The notes beneath the pieces were generated by a model that ran no database searches, was not told where the DNA came from, and was given only the letters and a program-made list of their open reading frames with translations. The position numbers and the translations under genes were made by a program. From contig NZ_AUND01000041.1 in NCBI RefSeq assembly GCF_000714535.1, positions 56,719 to 120,718 on the forward strand: a stretch of 64,000 nucleotides of DNA, in the 5' to 3' direction. Positions within the stretch are counted from its first letter, which is position 1. Every line of letters begins with the position of its first letter. Below are positions 17,819 through 27,121 of the stretch, piece after piece. This DNA comes from Thioclava pacifica DSM 10166. GTDB lineage: Bacteria; Pseudomonadota; Alphaproteobacteria; Rhodobacterales; Rhodobacteraceae.

Positions 17819-19084
17819 TCACGACGCGATGAATTCGTTCCACTTGCGGACCATGTACTGGTTCTCGTCCATCACCGCGTTCCAGCACGCGACATGGCCC
17901 ATCCGGTCGTAGAAGGAGCCGCCGTCGCGGGTCTCGCCGGCCTCGGCCAGCTTGTCGCCGGTCGGGCTGGTGATGACGTCGGTCGCGGGCTTGCCCTCGA
18001 ACCAGTAGCCCCACTCGTTGTCGGTCATGAATTCCTTCGAGGTCTCCGGCACGGCCGAGTAATAGCCCTGACGCATCAGGTAACCACCGACCCAGCCCGA
18101 GAGATACCAGTTGATGTAGTCATAGGCCGCATCGAGCTCCATGCCCGAGAGCGACTTGGACAGACCCAGACCGCCGCCCCAGCTGCGATAGCCTTCCTTC
18201 AGCGGCTGGTAGACGCAGGGAATGCCACGCGATTTCACGGCCGTGATCGCGGGCGACCACATCGACTGGATCACCACCTCGCCGGAGGCCATCAGGTTCA
18301 CCGACTCGTCGAAGGTCTTCCAGAAGGCGCGGAACTGCCCGGCTTTCTTCGCCTCGGTGAAGATCGCCATGGTCTTGTCGATCTCCTCGCGGGTCATGTT
18401 GCCCTTGTCGCCGTATTGGATCTCACCCATCGCCTCGCAGACCATGGCCATGTCCATGATGCCGATCGAGGAGATGTCGAGGATCGAGGCCTTGCCCTTG
18501 AATTCGGGGTTCAGCAGTTCGGTCCAGCTCTCGATCGGGCGGCCGATCAGGTCGGGGCGGATGCCCAGCGTATCGGCGTTGTAGATGGTCGGAATCAGCG
18601 TCATCCAGCCAGTTTCGTGATCGGCGAAGGTCGTGCCGCCGGGGCCGTCGACGAAGCCCACGGTCGAAGGCGCGGTGCCTTGCGCAATCACGCTCTCGGG
18701 CGTCAGTTTTCCGGATTTGAAGATACCGACGATCTTGTCGTAATTCTTGATCTTCGAGGTATCCATCGCCTGAAGGTTTCCGGTCGGCCAGACCTTCTTG
18801 CAGATCCAGTATTCGATATCGGCGATGTCGAAGCTGTCGGGCTGGGTCGCCGCGCGCTGGGTCACCGCGTCGGAATCGAGCGCCGTCATCTCGAGCGTGA
18901 AGCCCAGGTCTTCCTTCACCTTCGTGGCCACGTCATTGAGGTTCGACACGCCCGTGCCGAACTGGCGCAGCGTGATGTTCTTGATTTCCTGCGCCCAGAT
19001 CATCGGCGCCGGAAGGGCGGAGGCGCCAAGCGCCGCCGCACCGGTTTTCAGAATCGAGCGGCGGGTATAACCGGCTTTCGACAT
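17819..19084 (-). CDS. ABC importer periplasmic substrate-binding protein, PotD type
   Basis: A 421-residue receptor. The N-terminus YTRRSILKTGAAALGAS is a twin-arginine (Tat) signal with cleavage expected near IWAQ (about 31), so export of the folded protein is likely. The body is an extracellular solute-binding domain of the PotD/PotF class (DIADIEYWICKK, GTAPSTVGFVDG, YINWYLSGW). At about 390 mature residues it is longer than E. coli PotD (about 325), and a FADHETGW segment suggests an added loop. AGAGGGAAATG precedes the start. It is second in the operon, after the ATPase. The ligand is not determinable; polyamines, opines or related cationic amines are the family choices. Confidence 0.87.
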   Translation of the reverse strand: MSKAGYTRRSILKTGAAALGASALPAPMIWAQEIKNITLRQFGTGVSNLNDVATKVKEDLGFTLEMTALDSDAVTQRAATQPDSFDIADIEYWICKKVWPTGNLQAMDTSKIKNYDKIVGIFKSGKLTPESVIAQGTAPSTVGFVDGPGGTTFADHETGWMTLIPTIYNADTLGIRPDLIGRPIESWTELLNPEFKGKASILDISSIGIMDMAMVCEAMGEIQYGDKGNMTREEIDKTMAIFTEAKKAGQFRAFWKTFDESVNLMASGEVVIQSMWSPAITAVKSRGIPCVYQPLKEGYRSWGGGLGLSKSLSGMELDAAYDYINWYLSGWVGGYLMRQGYYSAVPETSKEFMTDNEWGYWFEGKPATDVITSPTGDKLAEAGETRDGGSFYDRMGHVACWNAVMDENQYMVRKWNEFIAS

Positions 19085-19115
19085 TGTCACATTTCCCTCT
19101 GTTGGAGTGTCGATT

Positions 19116-20090
19116 TCAGGCACGGAGGCGGTGCAGCCGCCCCTCATCCCAGGCAAGACGCACCTGCGCGCCCGGGTTTATGTCATTGGAATAGAAGGCT
19201 TCGTCGCTCATCAGCGCGATGATCGGCTCCTGCCCTTCGGCCTGGGCCGTCACCGCGACGCGGTCGCCCTGATATTCGATTGCACTGACCGTCGCGGGCA
19301 GCCCGTCTGCGCCAAGCCGCACCGCATCCGAGCGGATCGCATGGCGCACGCCGTTCAGCGTGACGACGTTGTGTCCCCCCATGAAGCGCGCGACGAACTC
19401 GGTCTGCGGCGCGTTGAAAACCGCGCGCGCGGGGCCTGCCTGTTCGATGACGGCATTGTTCATCACCACGACCTCATCGGCGAGCGCAAGCGCCTCGTCC
19501 TGACCGTGGGTAACGTGGAGAAAAGTGATGCCGAGCTCGCGCTGCAATCGCTTGAGCTCGGCACGCATCCGCACCCGCAGGAAGGGATCGAGCGCGGAAA
19601 GCGGTTCGTCGAGCAGCAGGACTTCGGGTTCGCTGATCAGCGCGCGCGCCAGCGCGACGCGCTGTTGCTGCCCACCCGAAAGCTGCGCGGGAAGACGCTC
19701 GGAGAGATGCGCCATGTCGACAAGTTCGAGAAGCTCCATCGCCTTGTTGTGACGCGTCGCCTTGTCCACGCCCTTCATCCGCAGCGAGAACGCAACATTG
19801 TCCTTCACTGAGAGATGCGGAAAGAGCGCGTAATTCTGAAACATCATCGCCGTACCGCGCTTGGCTGGCGGCAAGGCCGAGATATCGAGACCGTTCAGGC
19901 GGATTGCGCCCTCGCTCACGCTTTCATGCCCCGCGATCATCCGCAGGGTCGAGCTTTTGCCGCAGCCCGAGGGGCCGAGCAGGCAGACATAGCTCCCAGG
20001 CGCGAAGACATGATCGATCGCATCGACCGCGACCGTGTCGCCATAACGCTTGGTCAGCTTCACCAATTCCAGATCGTGGGGTGTGCGCAT
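19116..20090 (-). CDS. ABC importer ATP-binding protein, PotA type
   Basis: A 324-residue ATPase with Walker [13 protein letters not shown] (about 38-50), Q-loop [11 protein letters not shown], signature [15 protein letters not shown], Walker B EVLLLDEP and the H-loop histidine in [14 protein letters not shown]-terminal TOBE-like regulatory domain (about 245-320) follows. The start at 20090 has AAGGAAAG upstream; longer in-frame starts lack any ABC homology. It is the first gene of the importer operon and diverges from the GntR regulator. Confidence 0.92.
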   Translation of the reverse strand: MRTPHDLELVKLTKRYGDTVAVDAIDHVFAPGSYVCLLGPSGCGKSSTLRMIAGHESVSEGAIRLNGLDISALPPAKRGTAMMFQNYALFPHLSVKDNVAFSLRMKGVDKATRHNKAMELLELVDMAHLSERLPAQLSGGQQQRVALARALISEPEVLLLDEPLSALDPFLRVRMRAELKRLQRELGITFLHVTHGQDEALALADEVVVMNNAVIEQAGPARAVFNAPQTEFVARFMGGHNVVTLNGVRHAIRSDAVRLGADGLPATVSAIEYQGDRVAVTAQAEGQEPIIALMSDEAFYSNDINPGAQVRLAWDEGRLHRLRA

Positions 20091-20234
20091 CGCTTTCCTT
20101 CCCGTGTCCTGAGCCCAGACTGCGGGGCGACTCACGCCTTCACGAACCGAAAACAGACGTTCGAGATGCGTGAATCCGGCTTTGCCTGCTATTTGTGCAG
20201 CCTTCGCGACAAAGCGCACAATTTGTAAAACAGG

Positions 20235-20246
20235 ATTGTATACGAT
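20235..20246. promoter_or_regulatory. Predicted GntR (FCD-type) operator
   Basis: The sequence ATTGTATACGAT contains TTGTATACGA (20236-20245), an exact match to TNGTNNACNA, the consensus bound by FadR/VanR-type FCD GntR regulators. It lies in the divergent gap, 73 bases before the GntR start and 145 before the ATPase start, so the regulator probably controls both units through it. Confidence 0.7.
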
Positions 20247-20318
20247 TGTGTCGACAGAGTATCCGGAGTTGCACGCGACCCCGGCGTGGCTCAAGATTGG
20301 CGTGGAGATTTGAAAGAC

Positions 20319-21002
20319 ATGAATAAGAGCCTGCGCCCTGCCGACCCCGAGATGATCGCCGCCGATCTCGCATTGGCGATCCACGAACATCGTCTTGCCC
20401 CCGGCACCAAGCTGTCCGAAGACGAGGTCGCCGAGATTTACGGTGTGTCGCGCACGCAAATTCGCGCGGCGCTGCAAAAGCTCGCGCATGACCGTCTGGT
20501 GGAACTCAAGCGCAATCGCGGCGCCTACGTCGCCCAGCCCTCGGTGCGTGAAGCCCGCGAAGTCTTCGAGGCCCGCGCCCTGCTCGAGCCGCGCACCGCC
20601 CGTTCGGCGGCTGAACGGATCACTGACGACGACCTCGCGGCCCTTCAGCGCCATATTGACGAGGAGCACGCGGCAATCCGCGAAGGCGAAGCCGGACGCG
20701 CCCTCTATCTCTCGGGCCAGTTTCACCTCGAGATCGCGCGGATTGCCGATCAGGCCACGATCGCGGAATTCATCACTCAGCTCGTTGCACGCTCGTCGCT
20801 GATCATCGCGCTCTACTGGCAAAGACGCGGGGCGCTTTGCGAAAGTCATGCCCATCACGCGCTGATGCGCGCCTTCGCCGCGCGAGATGGGGTGCTCGCC
20901 GAGGATCTGATGCGCGGGCATCTCCTCGACCTCGTCTCGTCGCTCGACCTGCGCAACCGGTCCTCGGCCCCGGCGAGCCTGCGCGAGGCGTTGAGCGGAT
21001 GA
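20319..21002 (+). CDS. GntR-family regulator with FCD domain
   Basis: A 227-residue repressor-type regulator. The winged helix-turn-helix occupies about residues 8-75 ([27 protein letters not shown], and a wing RGAYVAQPS), and an all-helical FCD ligand domain follows (about 85-210) with [19 protein letters not shown] and conserved histidines that commonly bind a metal. GGAG precedes ATG 20319. It diverges from the ABC importer operon and overlaps the next gene by ATGA. The likely ligand is the imported compound or a metabolite of it. Confidence 0.9.
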   Translation: MNKSLRPADPEMIAADLALAIHEHRLAPGTKLSEDEVAEIYGVSRTQIRAALQKLAHDRLVELKRNRGAYVAQPSVREAREVFEARALLEPRTARSAAERITDDDLAALQRHIDEEHAAIREGEAGRALYLSGQFHLEIARIADQATIAEFITQLVARSSLIIALYWQRRGALCESHAHHALMRAFAARDGVLAEDLMRGHLLDLVSSLDLRNRSSAPASLREALSG

Positions 21003-21817
21003 AGCTGCGGGTCGCGGCCCTGCCAGAGATCGAGACGGTACTCGAATGGGCCGCCGCAGAGGGCTGGAATCCCGGGCGCGACGACGCCGCCGCGTTTCAG
21101 GTCGCCGACCCCGAGGGGTTCTTCGTCGCAGAGCGGGAGGGCACCCCGATTGCAGCGATCTCTGTCGTCAACCACGACGCCGATCATGCCTTTCTCGGGC
21201 TTTACATCTGTCGGCCGGACGCGCGCGGCCAAGGGGTTGGATATGCGCTTTGGCAACACGCGCTGGACCATGCGGGTGCGCGGACCGTCGGGCTTGATGG
21301 CGTGGCCGCGCAGCAGGCAAATTATGCGAAATCCGGCTTCGTGCGCAGCGGCGCGACACAGCGCTTCACCGGCCAGCTGACATCGCGGAGCGGCTCCGAC
21401 ATTCGCGACGTTGCGCCGGAAGACATCCCGCATCTGATCGCCCTCGATACCGGCGCCAGCGGTCTGTCGCGCGCCGCGTTTCTGGGGGCCTGGCTCCAGC
21501 CTACCGCTTCACGACGAAGCGTGGTTCTTTCGGACCGGTCAGGCTTCGCCACGATCCGCCAATGCCGCGAGGGGGCGAAGATCGGGCCGATCATCGCGCC
21601 AACTGCGCAAGAGGCGCTCGGGCTCGCCGAAGCCGCGGTTGGCATCCTCGCCCCCGCGCAAGTGTCGATCGATCTGCCCGAAGCCAATCATGCGCTCCGC
21701 GAGACGCTATTGGCGCGCGGTTTCTCGATGGGGTTCGAGACCGCCCGGATGTATCGCGGTCCGAAGCCGCGCGATGATCACCGCATCCAAGCCATCGCGA
21801 CGATGGAGCTCGGCTGA
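20999..21817 (+). CDS. GNAT-family N-acetyltransferase
   Basis: A 272-residue protein with an N-terminal GNAT domain (about 1-130): [17 protein letters not shown] and the acetyl-CoA loop [17 protein letters not shown] (R-x-x-G-x-G/A pattern). A second, more divergent acyltransferase-like half (about 140-265) follows, as in two-lobed GNATs with an Acetyltransf_18-type C-terminus. Its ATG overlaps the GntR stop (ATGA), so the two are translated together and regulated with the importer. It may acetylate the imported amine or amino acid derivative; this is inferred from context. Confidence 0.85.
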   Translation: MKLRVAALPEIETVLEWAAAEGWNPGRDDAAAFQVADPEGFFVAEREGTPIAAISVVNHDADHAFLGLYICRPDARGQGVGYALWQHALDHAGARTVGLDGVAAQQANYAKSGFVRSGATQRFTGQLTSRSGSDIRDVAPEDIPHLIALDTGASGLSRAAFLGAWLQPTASRRSVVLSDRSGFATIRQCREGAKIGPIIAPTAQEALGLAEAAVGILAPAQVSIDLPEANHALRETLLARGFSMGFETARMYRGPKPRDDHRIQAIATMELG

Positions 21818-21859
21818 CCCCCGGCGCCCCCCTGCGCCGATGCCGTCATGCTCTGAAAC

Positions 21860-21888
21860 CTGACCCTCACAGGCGCTTCTGCTATAAT
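21860..21888 (+). promoter_or_regulatory. Sigma70-type promoter for the small gene at 21923
   Basis: A perfect -10 TATAAT (21883-21888) with CTGACC as a -35 (21860-21865) and the ideal 17-base spacer. A strong ribosome site GGGGAGGAGAGAAG follows before the ATG at 21923. Confidence 0.65.
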
Positions 21889-21922
21889 CAAAGCGAGTCG
21901 AAACTTCTGGGGAGGAGAGAAG

Positions 21923-22231
21923 ATGCGACCTGAACTCACAACGCGCCGTCGTGCCTTGCGCCTCGCCTTCGAGCGCTACATCGAAGCCGACAGAGCGTGG
22001 CGCATGGCAATTCGCGGCCTCAATGACTGGTTTCCGAAGGGCGCCCCGCTTCATTCGGGTATGATCGGCAATCCCGGCTCTCGCGTGCGACGGCTGTTCG
22101 ACGCTCGTAGCCGGGCGCTTCTTCACTTCGAGATCGCTCAGGTGAAGATGACGACCGCGAAGCAGCGCCTGGCCGAGCGTTCGAACCGCAATGTCCGGCG
22201 CGTTCTTCTGATCGGCCCGCCCGGACAGTAA
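21923..22231 (+). CDS. Small basic protein of unknown function
   Basis: A 102-residue basic, Arg-rich protein that I do not recognise. It is supported as a real gene by a consensus promoter and an excellent ribosome site just upstream, and by typical codon use. The N-terminal 35 residues and residues 55-90 look helical and amphipathic. There is no signal peptide and no membrane segment. It converges with the DUF882 gene with only 17 bases between stops. A nucleic-acid- or protein-binding role is possible but unproven. Confidence 0.65.
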   Translation: MRPELTTRRRALRLAFERYIEADRAWRMAIRGLNDWFPKGAPLHSGMIGNPGSRVRRLFDARSRALLHFEIAQVKMTTAKQRLAERSNRNVRRVLLIGPPGQ

Positions 22232-22248
22232 GACCTCGGGCTATCGGG

Positions 22249-22812
22249 TCACGCCGTCCAGCTACGGACCGGCCCGCAATCGACATGGACGAAATGCTCG
22301 CGCGGGTAGTACCCAACGCCGCCGCCACGCACATGCAGCGCCACCTTGTGAAGAAGGCGCGTCGAGACCTCGGGATGCGCGATATCCAGCGCCTCGCCGC
22401 GCATGTGAAAGCTGTGCTTGGCACCATGTACGAGGTGGTTGGTCTGCGGCGTGCGATATCCGGACACGAGCTGGAACGGCCCCTCCTTCTCCAAAAGCGT
22501 CTGGATCTTGTAGACGACGTTGATCGTGCGCGTATCGATCTTGACCTCGGCATCCTGCCGCCAATCGCGCGCGATCCGATAGAACTCGCTCAGCGCGTCG
22601 TTCCGATATCGCCCATTCGAAAAATAGACCGCGTCGAAATGCTCGCCGGTATGTGGGTTGTGAAATTGCAAACGGCGCTCCTGAGCTTGACCGGCCCGCG
22701 CCGCCGTGGCGACGAAGGGCGTGCTGAGAAAGGATGCGCTCGCTACGAGAAACTGGCGACGGAGCATTCGGTTTGATTGTACCATGAAGTGAAAGATCCC
22801 ATTCGGTTCCAT
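22249..22812 (-). CDS. DUF882 / MepK-YcbK type murein endopeptidase-like protein
   Basis: A 187-residue protein (about 172 if the ATG at 22767 is used). MLRRQFLVASASFLSTPFVATAARA gives an export signal, likely Tat given RRQFL. The body has the peptidase M15-fold pattern of DUF882: RDWRQDAEVKID, FQLVSGYRTPQTN, SFHMRGEALDI and VGYYPREHFVHVDCG. It contains the His and Asp zinc ligands (SxHxxGxAxD ... HVDxG) of DD/LD-endopeptidases such as MepK. It is expected in the periplasm, trimming peptidoglycan crosslinks. The start is uncertain between 22812, 22785 and 22767. Confidence 0.85.
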   Translation of the reverse strand: MEPNGIFHFMVQSNRMLRRQFLVASASFLSTPFVATAARAGQAQERRLQFHNPHTGEHFDAVYFSNGRYRNDALSEFYRIARDWRQDAEVKIDTRTINVVYKIQTLLEKEGPFQLVSGYRTPQTNHLVHGAKHSFHMRGEALDIAHPEVSTRLLHKVALHVRGGGVGYYPREHFVHVDCGPVRSWTA

Positions 22813-23265
22813 TTACCTGGCGCGCAAAGTCGAAAAAATCGGACCAGGCGAAAGGGCGCGCCTCGAAATGTGAGAAAAATGGGCAAAGAAATGCCGCCGC
22901 CTTGGCTGGCTTTCGCCGATCGGGCACACCTGATCGAGCAGATCTGAACCACCGTGATCTCGCGTGCGAAAAACTGAAATCTCGTTGACGGGAGCGCGAC
23001 TGGATGCGGCCCGCCCTTCACGGCCGCGGCAACTCCGGATCAAGCATGATGAAGGGCCGATTCTTTCGGCACGCTCCCTCTGGTCTCCTCACACAATGGG
23101 TGAGACGCAGTTCCCCATTTCGCAAAACACACTGGGATTGTGCCAGCAGATTTCCATGTGAGCACTGCGGCTCTCGTCGTTTCCCCGCCGGACTAAGCTG
23201 TTGCCTTGCCTGCAAGGGCAAGTCAGTTTGCGGGCTCAACTCGTTTTCTGGGCAGGTGCGTTTTC
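22813..23265. other. 453-base gap upstream of ANL enzyme 1
   Basis: No open frame here has a ribosome site plus coding character. The stretch presumably carries the minus-strand promoter of the DUF882 gene and the plus-strand promoter of the ANL gene at 23266. No strong hairpin or tRNA was seen. Confidence 0.4.
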
Positions 23266-24723
23266 ATGGCGCAGGATTACAATCTCGGGCTCGCTTTTCT
23301 GCGCCAGGCGGAGGCGACACCGGCGGCCGAGGCGTTGCTTTTCCGTGATGGGCGTCTGCGCTACGCCGAGATGCAGCCTCTCGTCGTTTTCATGGCGCAA
23401 CACCTGCAAGCGCGTGGGCTCGGCGCGGGCGATACGATCCTCGTACGGGCGCAGGATCCGGCTGTCGTGCTCGTGTCGCTCTTCGCGTCGGCGCTTCTGG
23501 GCATGCGTTGGTCCTATGGCCATGACGATTTGCTCACGGATCGGCGTCTCAACGCGGATATCGTGCTTCAGGCGGATGACGAGCCGGTATTGCCGAAGGG
23601 CGTTCGCCTTGATGAGAGCTGGGCTCGCCCGCCGGAAACCGCGATGCGAGCGCAATTTCCCGGCTATCTTGATCCAGATGAGGCATGGCTCCTGCACCCG
23701 GTCGAAGGCCGTCGCGGTCGCGTCGAGTTGGTCGCCCTTAGCCCGAAGATCGTGATGGAGCGACTGCGTTCCGTTTCATATCCCGCCCCCCCTCGCGGGG
23801 CGCGCATCGTGTCGCTTTTTCCGCCGGGGTCGTGGTTCTATCTCTCCGAAGCCATTGCGGCTCTGACATCCGGGGGATGCATCGTCGCCGGCATGGCGCC
23901 TGAGCAATGGGCGAGCGCTAAAGTGACCCTCGTGATCGGCGCGTCAGGGCATTTTCTTTCGTTATGCGAGACGAGTTTCGCCCCCCCGAAGCTGCCGCGC
24001 GCCCGGATCATCGGAAACCGTCTACCCGAGACGGTCTTGAGACATCTTCTGAGTCATTTCGACAACTTGGAACTGGTTTTCGGCCCCATTGAAATCGGGC
24101 CGGTTACCGCGGAAATCGTAACGGAGCGGATGGGAGGCGAACTCAACAGGCTCCCCGTGCCTTGTGCGGGGCAATTCGAGATTGTCGACGCCGAGGGCAA
24201 CATGGTGCCGGAAGGAGACGAAGGAATCCTCCGACTTCGCAGCCCTTCGCTTGTGCTGGGATATCTCGCAGGTGAGGACGCAAACACAGCGGCCTTCGAC
24301 GATGGATGGCTCTATTCAGGAGATCTCGCCCGGACCACTCCTGCGGGCGAACTCGTTCTGACCGGACGAACCGATGAGTGGCTCAAGATCGGAGAGGAAT
24401 ATGTCAGCGCACAGCTCCTTGACCGGATCCTGCAAGGCGTTTCCGGGATAGACGATGCGATCACCTTCATGATGCCGCGCCCCGACCGCACGGCAAGACT
24501 GACCGCATTCCTGGCCATCACCCCCGGAACACACCCGTCCGATATCGAGGCGAGTGCGAAGATCGCCGTGCTCAGCGCTGCGGGTCGTGCAGCCGTGCCC
24601 GAGCGGTTTCTCTTTGCCGACAAGCTGCCCCGTACATCGACGGGGCGCGCGGACCGCGATGCCTGCATGGCGATGGTCATCGCCATGCGTGCGCAACGTG
24701 CGAACGAAAGGCGCAAAAACTAG
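23266..24723 (+). CDS. ANL-superfamily (AMP-binding) protein 1, degenerate motifs
   Basis: A 485-residue homolog of acyl-CoA synthetases and adenylating enzymes. The fold is recognisable: FRDGRLRYAEMQPLV at the start, LRSPSLVLGYLAGED, the YSGDLART (A7) motif and TGRTDEWLKIGEEYVSA (A8). However, the ATP-gripping A3 loop (normally SGTTGxPK) is replaced by an unrelated LHPVEGRRGRVELVAL, and the catalytic A10 lysine is Arg in LPRTSTGRADRD. It may therefore have lost adenylation and act as a partner or regulatory subunit, or be evolving a new role. GGCAGG precedes ATG 23266. Two intact paralogs lie at 25556 and 27122. Confidence 0.8.
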   Translation: MAQDYNLGLAFLRQAEATPAAEALLFRDGRLRYAEMQPLVVFMAQHLQARGLGAGDTILVRAQDPAVVLVSLFASALLGMRWSYGHDDLLTDRRLNADIVLQADDEPVLPKGVRLDESWARPPETAMRAQFPGYLDPDEAWLLHPVEGRRGRVELVALSPKIVMERLRSVSYPAPPRGARIVSLFPPGSWFYLSEAIAALTSGGCIVAGMAPEQWASAKVTLVIGASGHFLSLCETSFAPPKLPRARIIGNRLPETVLRHLLSHFDNLELVFGPIEIGPVTAEIVTERMGGELNRLPVPCAGQFEIVDAEGNMVPEGDEGILRLRSPSLVLGYLAGEDANTAAFDDGWLYSGDLARTTPAGELVLTGRTDEWLKIGEEYVSAQLLDRILQGVSGIDDAITFMMPRPDRTARLTAFLAITPGTHPSDIEASAKIAVLSAAGRAAVPERFLFADKLPRTSTGRADRDACMAMVIAMRAQRANERRKN

Positions 24724-24912
24724 GCAGAAGCTTCCGCAGCGTTTGTGACTGAGATGCAACGTTTGCACCCCAAATCACCGATCTGTACCGGAAATTGACG
24801 TCGGGTCGCGTTCTGCCTTGGCGACTGGATCAATCTTTTGTTAACGTACTTGTGAGTTTCGAGGCAGTGCCTTGTGGGTGGGGCTTGCTGATCAAAAGGG
24901 GATATGAGTGAT

Positions 24913-25500
24913 ATGAAGAAGAACCCGGCGAAAATCGCATTTGCTAGCGGCGCAGCAGTTCTGGCGGGGATGGCTTCGACGGCACAAGCTCAGGATGTCG
25001 CGGGCCTCTATGGCGGTCTGTCGTACAACCTGCCGGTTGCCGGCGACATGAAGTTCATCGGCTACAGCTCCGACAGCTATGGCGTCAACGGCTCGCAGGG
25101 CGGCATTTTCTTCGGTTACAACTTCGCACTCGCGAACAACTGGGTTGCCGGTGGCGAGATCGCCTACAGCACGGGCTACGGCGTTGATCGCTACAGCGAG
25201 TTCGAAATCAAGGACGTCGTCGATCTGAAGGCACGCTTCGGCAAAACCTTCGGCACCACGCTCGTCTATGGTGTCGTCGGTTACAGCATGGCCGATGTCG
25301 ACGTGAAAAACGCCCCGGTCGGAGGTTCCGACGGAAATGGCGCGAGCTTCGGCCTCGGCTTCGAGACCGGCATCGGCTCCAAAGGCTTCATCGGCGCAGA
25401 AGTGCTCAAGCGCCACCTCGGCGCGAAGGTCGACGAATATTACGGCTACAAGATCGATGACATGACCACCGTGAGCGTTCGCGCAGGCTTCCGCTTCTGA
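24913..25500 (+). CDS. Small outer-membrane beta-barrel protein
   Basis: A 195-residue protein with a clear Sec signal peptide (MKKNPAKIAF...STAQA, cleavage about 26) and an eight-stranded barrel of the OmpA-like/porin-family type: GLYGGLSYNLPV, GIFFGYNFAL, NWVAGGEIAYSTGYG, LVYGVVGYSMADV, FGLGFETGIG, ending VSVRAGFRF with a terminal Phe. ATG 24904 is an alternative start, but its spacing to the AAAGGGG ribosome site is too short. A strong bidirectional terminator follows. It may be a pore or surface structural protein; a link to the surrounding acid-activating genes is plausible by position only. Confidence 0.88.
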   Translation: MKKNPAKIAFASGAAVLAGMASTAQAQDVAGLYGGLSYNLPVAGDMKFIGYSSDSYGVNGSQGGIFFGYNFALANNWVAGGEIAYSTGYGVDRYSEFEIKDVVDLKARFGKTFGTTLVYGVVGYSMADVDVKNAPVGGSDGNGASFGLGFETGIGSKGFIGAEVLKRHLGAKVDEYYGYKIDDMTTVSVRAGFRF

Positions 25501-25523
25501 TCTCTGCCGATCACGTGAATTCC

Positions 25524-25549
25524 AAAGGCCGGGCCAATGCCCGGCCTTT
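25524..25549. terminator. Bidirectional intrinsic terminator
   Basis: A perfect 11-bp stem AAAGGCCGGGC / GCCCGGCCTTT with a 4-base loop, lying between the barrel gene (plus) and ANL protein 2 (minus). The A/T ends of the stem give a U-tract in both directions. Confidence 0.88.
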
Positions 25550-25555
25550 CTCGTT

Positions 25556-27004
25556 TCAGCCAGCTCCTCTGCCCAGATGGGCCTCGCGCAGAGCTTCGAA
25601 GTCGACTTTCCCGCTTTCGGTCATTGGCAAAGCGTCGAGCCGGAGGAGGCGCGATATCTCGATCCCACGGAATGCCTGCTCGAACAGGGCGGTGATCTGC
25701 CCGGTGTCGTGTTCAGAGCTGCCGCTGTAGATCAGGAAAATGCGTTCCAGCCCATCCGCGCCTGAATCGACGAGAGGCGCGAAGCTGGTGTCTGGGAAAG
25801 CGGCTTCCAGCAGTTGCTGTATCGTCTCGAGCGAAACCTTGTTGCCTGAAAAGTTTATGATGTTCTTGGTCCGGCCGATCAGGAAGAAATCATCGTTCTC
25901 ACGGCGCATGAAATCTCCGGGCAGGAAATATCCGTCGCGAAATCCGGAGCCAGAGTCGACAGCTTGCGATGTGTCACCAAGATACTGTCGCGCCGCCGCC
26001 CCGGCCAGCCGAAGTCCAATCAACCCCTCGCTGGCCTCTTCGCGCCGAACCCCGCCCTCATCGAAGAAGGCTACTTCCAGATCGGAACGCGCGGGGCGAC
26101 CGACATAGCCCATCTCTGGCGGGGTCGCGGGGTCATATTGCGCATGGAAACACGTTCCGATCTCGGCGGCCCCATAGCCGAAATGCAATCGCGCCGGGCA
26201 GATCTTCGAGAATGCATCAAGCAACTCGGCACTGCTGAGCGCTCCGCCAAAGCGAACGTCACGGACGCCGGAAAGATATTGCGCGGCGTTTGCCTCCCGC
26301 AGCAGTTTCGGGATCATGCCGGGCGTGCTGCCGATCGTATCGACGCGGTAGAGATCGATATACGGCAGGAGCGAGGGCGATTGCGGATCGAGAGCGACCG
26401 CGCTGCCTCCATTGATCAAGACCCACAGATAGCTGTTCAAGCCCATGCCATTGCTCGGCGGAAGCGTGCTGAGGTATCGACGGGTGGAAATATCGACACC
26501 AGGCAGCGGATGGGTCTGCCGCATCGTCTCCTCCCGGTCGGCTTCCTCCGAGCAGATCAACTTGGCACGCCCGGTCGAGCCCGAAGAGCCGAAGATGAAA
26601 CGCGCCGCACCGCCTTGGTCACGAAAATCCGTCTGGGGTTGCGCGCCCATCATTGCGAACCAATCCGGCATGATGGTCAGGTAACGCGGATCGGCAGAAC
26701 GCTCCTGATCGGAGAGAACAAGGTCGAATTCCTGGCCGGCCGCCTGCATCAGCTCCGGCCGCACGAGCGAAAGGCAATACCCGCGCAGGCTCGCCACAAG
26801 CGCCATCGTGATCGCGAATTCCGCGCGGCGCGCCTCGAGCACGACTGTTTGACCCGAGCTCAGCCCCTGTGCCGCGAGTTTACCGTCAAAGATTTGGACC
26901 AGCTGAAGCAAATCCGCAAAGCTCAACTGGCTCCGTTCGGTGATCAGGGCGATCTTGTCCGGGCCGGCGAGTGCGCTGCGCGCGAAACTGTCGATGAGGC
27001 TCAC
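25556..27004 (-). CDS. ANL-superfamily acyl-CoA synthetase / AMP ligase 2
   Basis: A 482-residue adenylate-forming enzyme with intact motifs: A3 FIFGSSGSTGRAKLI, A5 FGYGAAEIGT, A7 YFLPGDFM, A8 IGRTKNIINFSGNKVS and A10 LPMTESGKVDFEAL with the catalytic Lys. It should activate a carboxylic acid with ATP and pass it to CoA or another thiol. At 482 residues it is shorter than typical fatty-acyl-CoA ligases (520-560), closer to short aryl/acyl ligases. It is divergent from ANL protein 3 (117 bases apart) and no carrier-protein domain is attached. The substrate is unknown. Confidence 0.87.
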   Translation of the reverse strand: MSLIDSFARSALAGPDKIALITERSQLSFADLLQLVQIFDGKLAAQGLSSGQTVVLEARRAEFAITMALVASLRGYCLSLVRPELMQAAGQEFDLVLSDQERSADPRYLTIMPDWFAMMGAQPQTDFRDQGGAARFIFGSSGSTGRAKLICSEEADREETMRQTHPLPGVDISTRRYLSTLPPSNGMGLNSYLWVLINGGSAVALDPQSPSLLPYIDLYRVDTIGSTPGMIPKLLREANAAQYLSGVRDVRFGGALSSAELLDAFSKICPARLHFGYGAAEIGTCFHAQYDPATPPEMGYVGRPARSDLEVAFFDEGGVRREEASEGLIGLRLAGAAARQYLGDTSQAVDSGSGFRDGYFLPGDFMRRENDDFFLIGRTKNIINFSGNKVSLETIQQLLEAAFPDTSFAPLVDSGADGLERIFLIYSGSSEHDTGQITALFEQAFRGIEISRLLRLDALPMTESGKVDFEALREAHLGRGAG

Positions 27005-27121
27005 GAATATCTCTCAAGGCTGGTTCGCCACACATTCGACCCCCGTAAAGATACGGCGTCAAGACATTGTGGTGCTTGCTGGAATTTTCCACTGAGGTTA
27101 GTGTTTACGCAGGGGGAAGCC

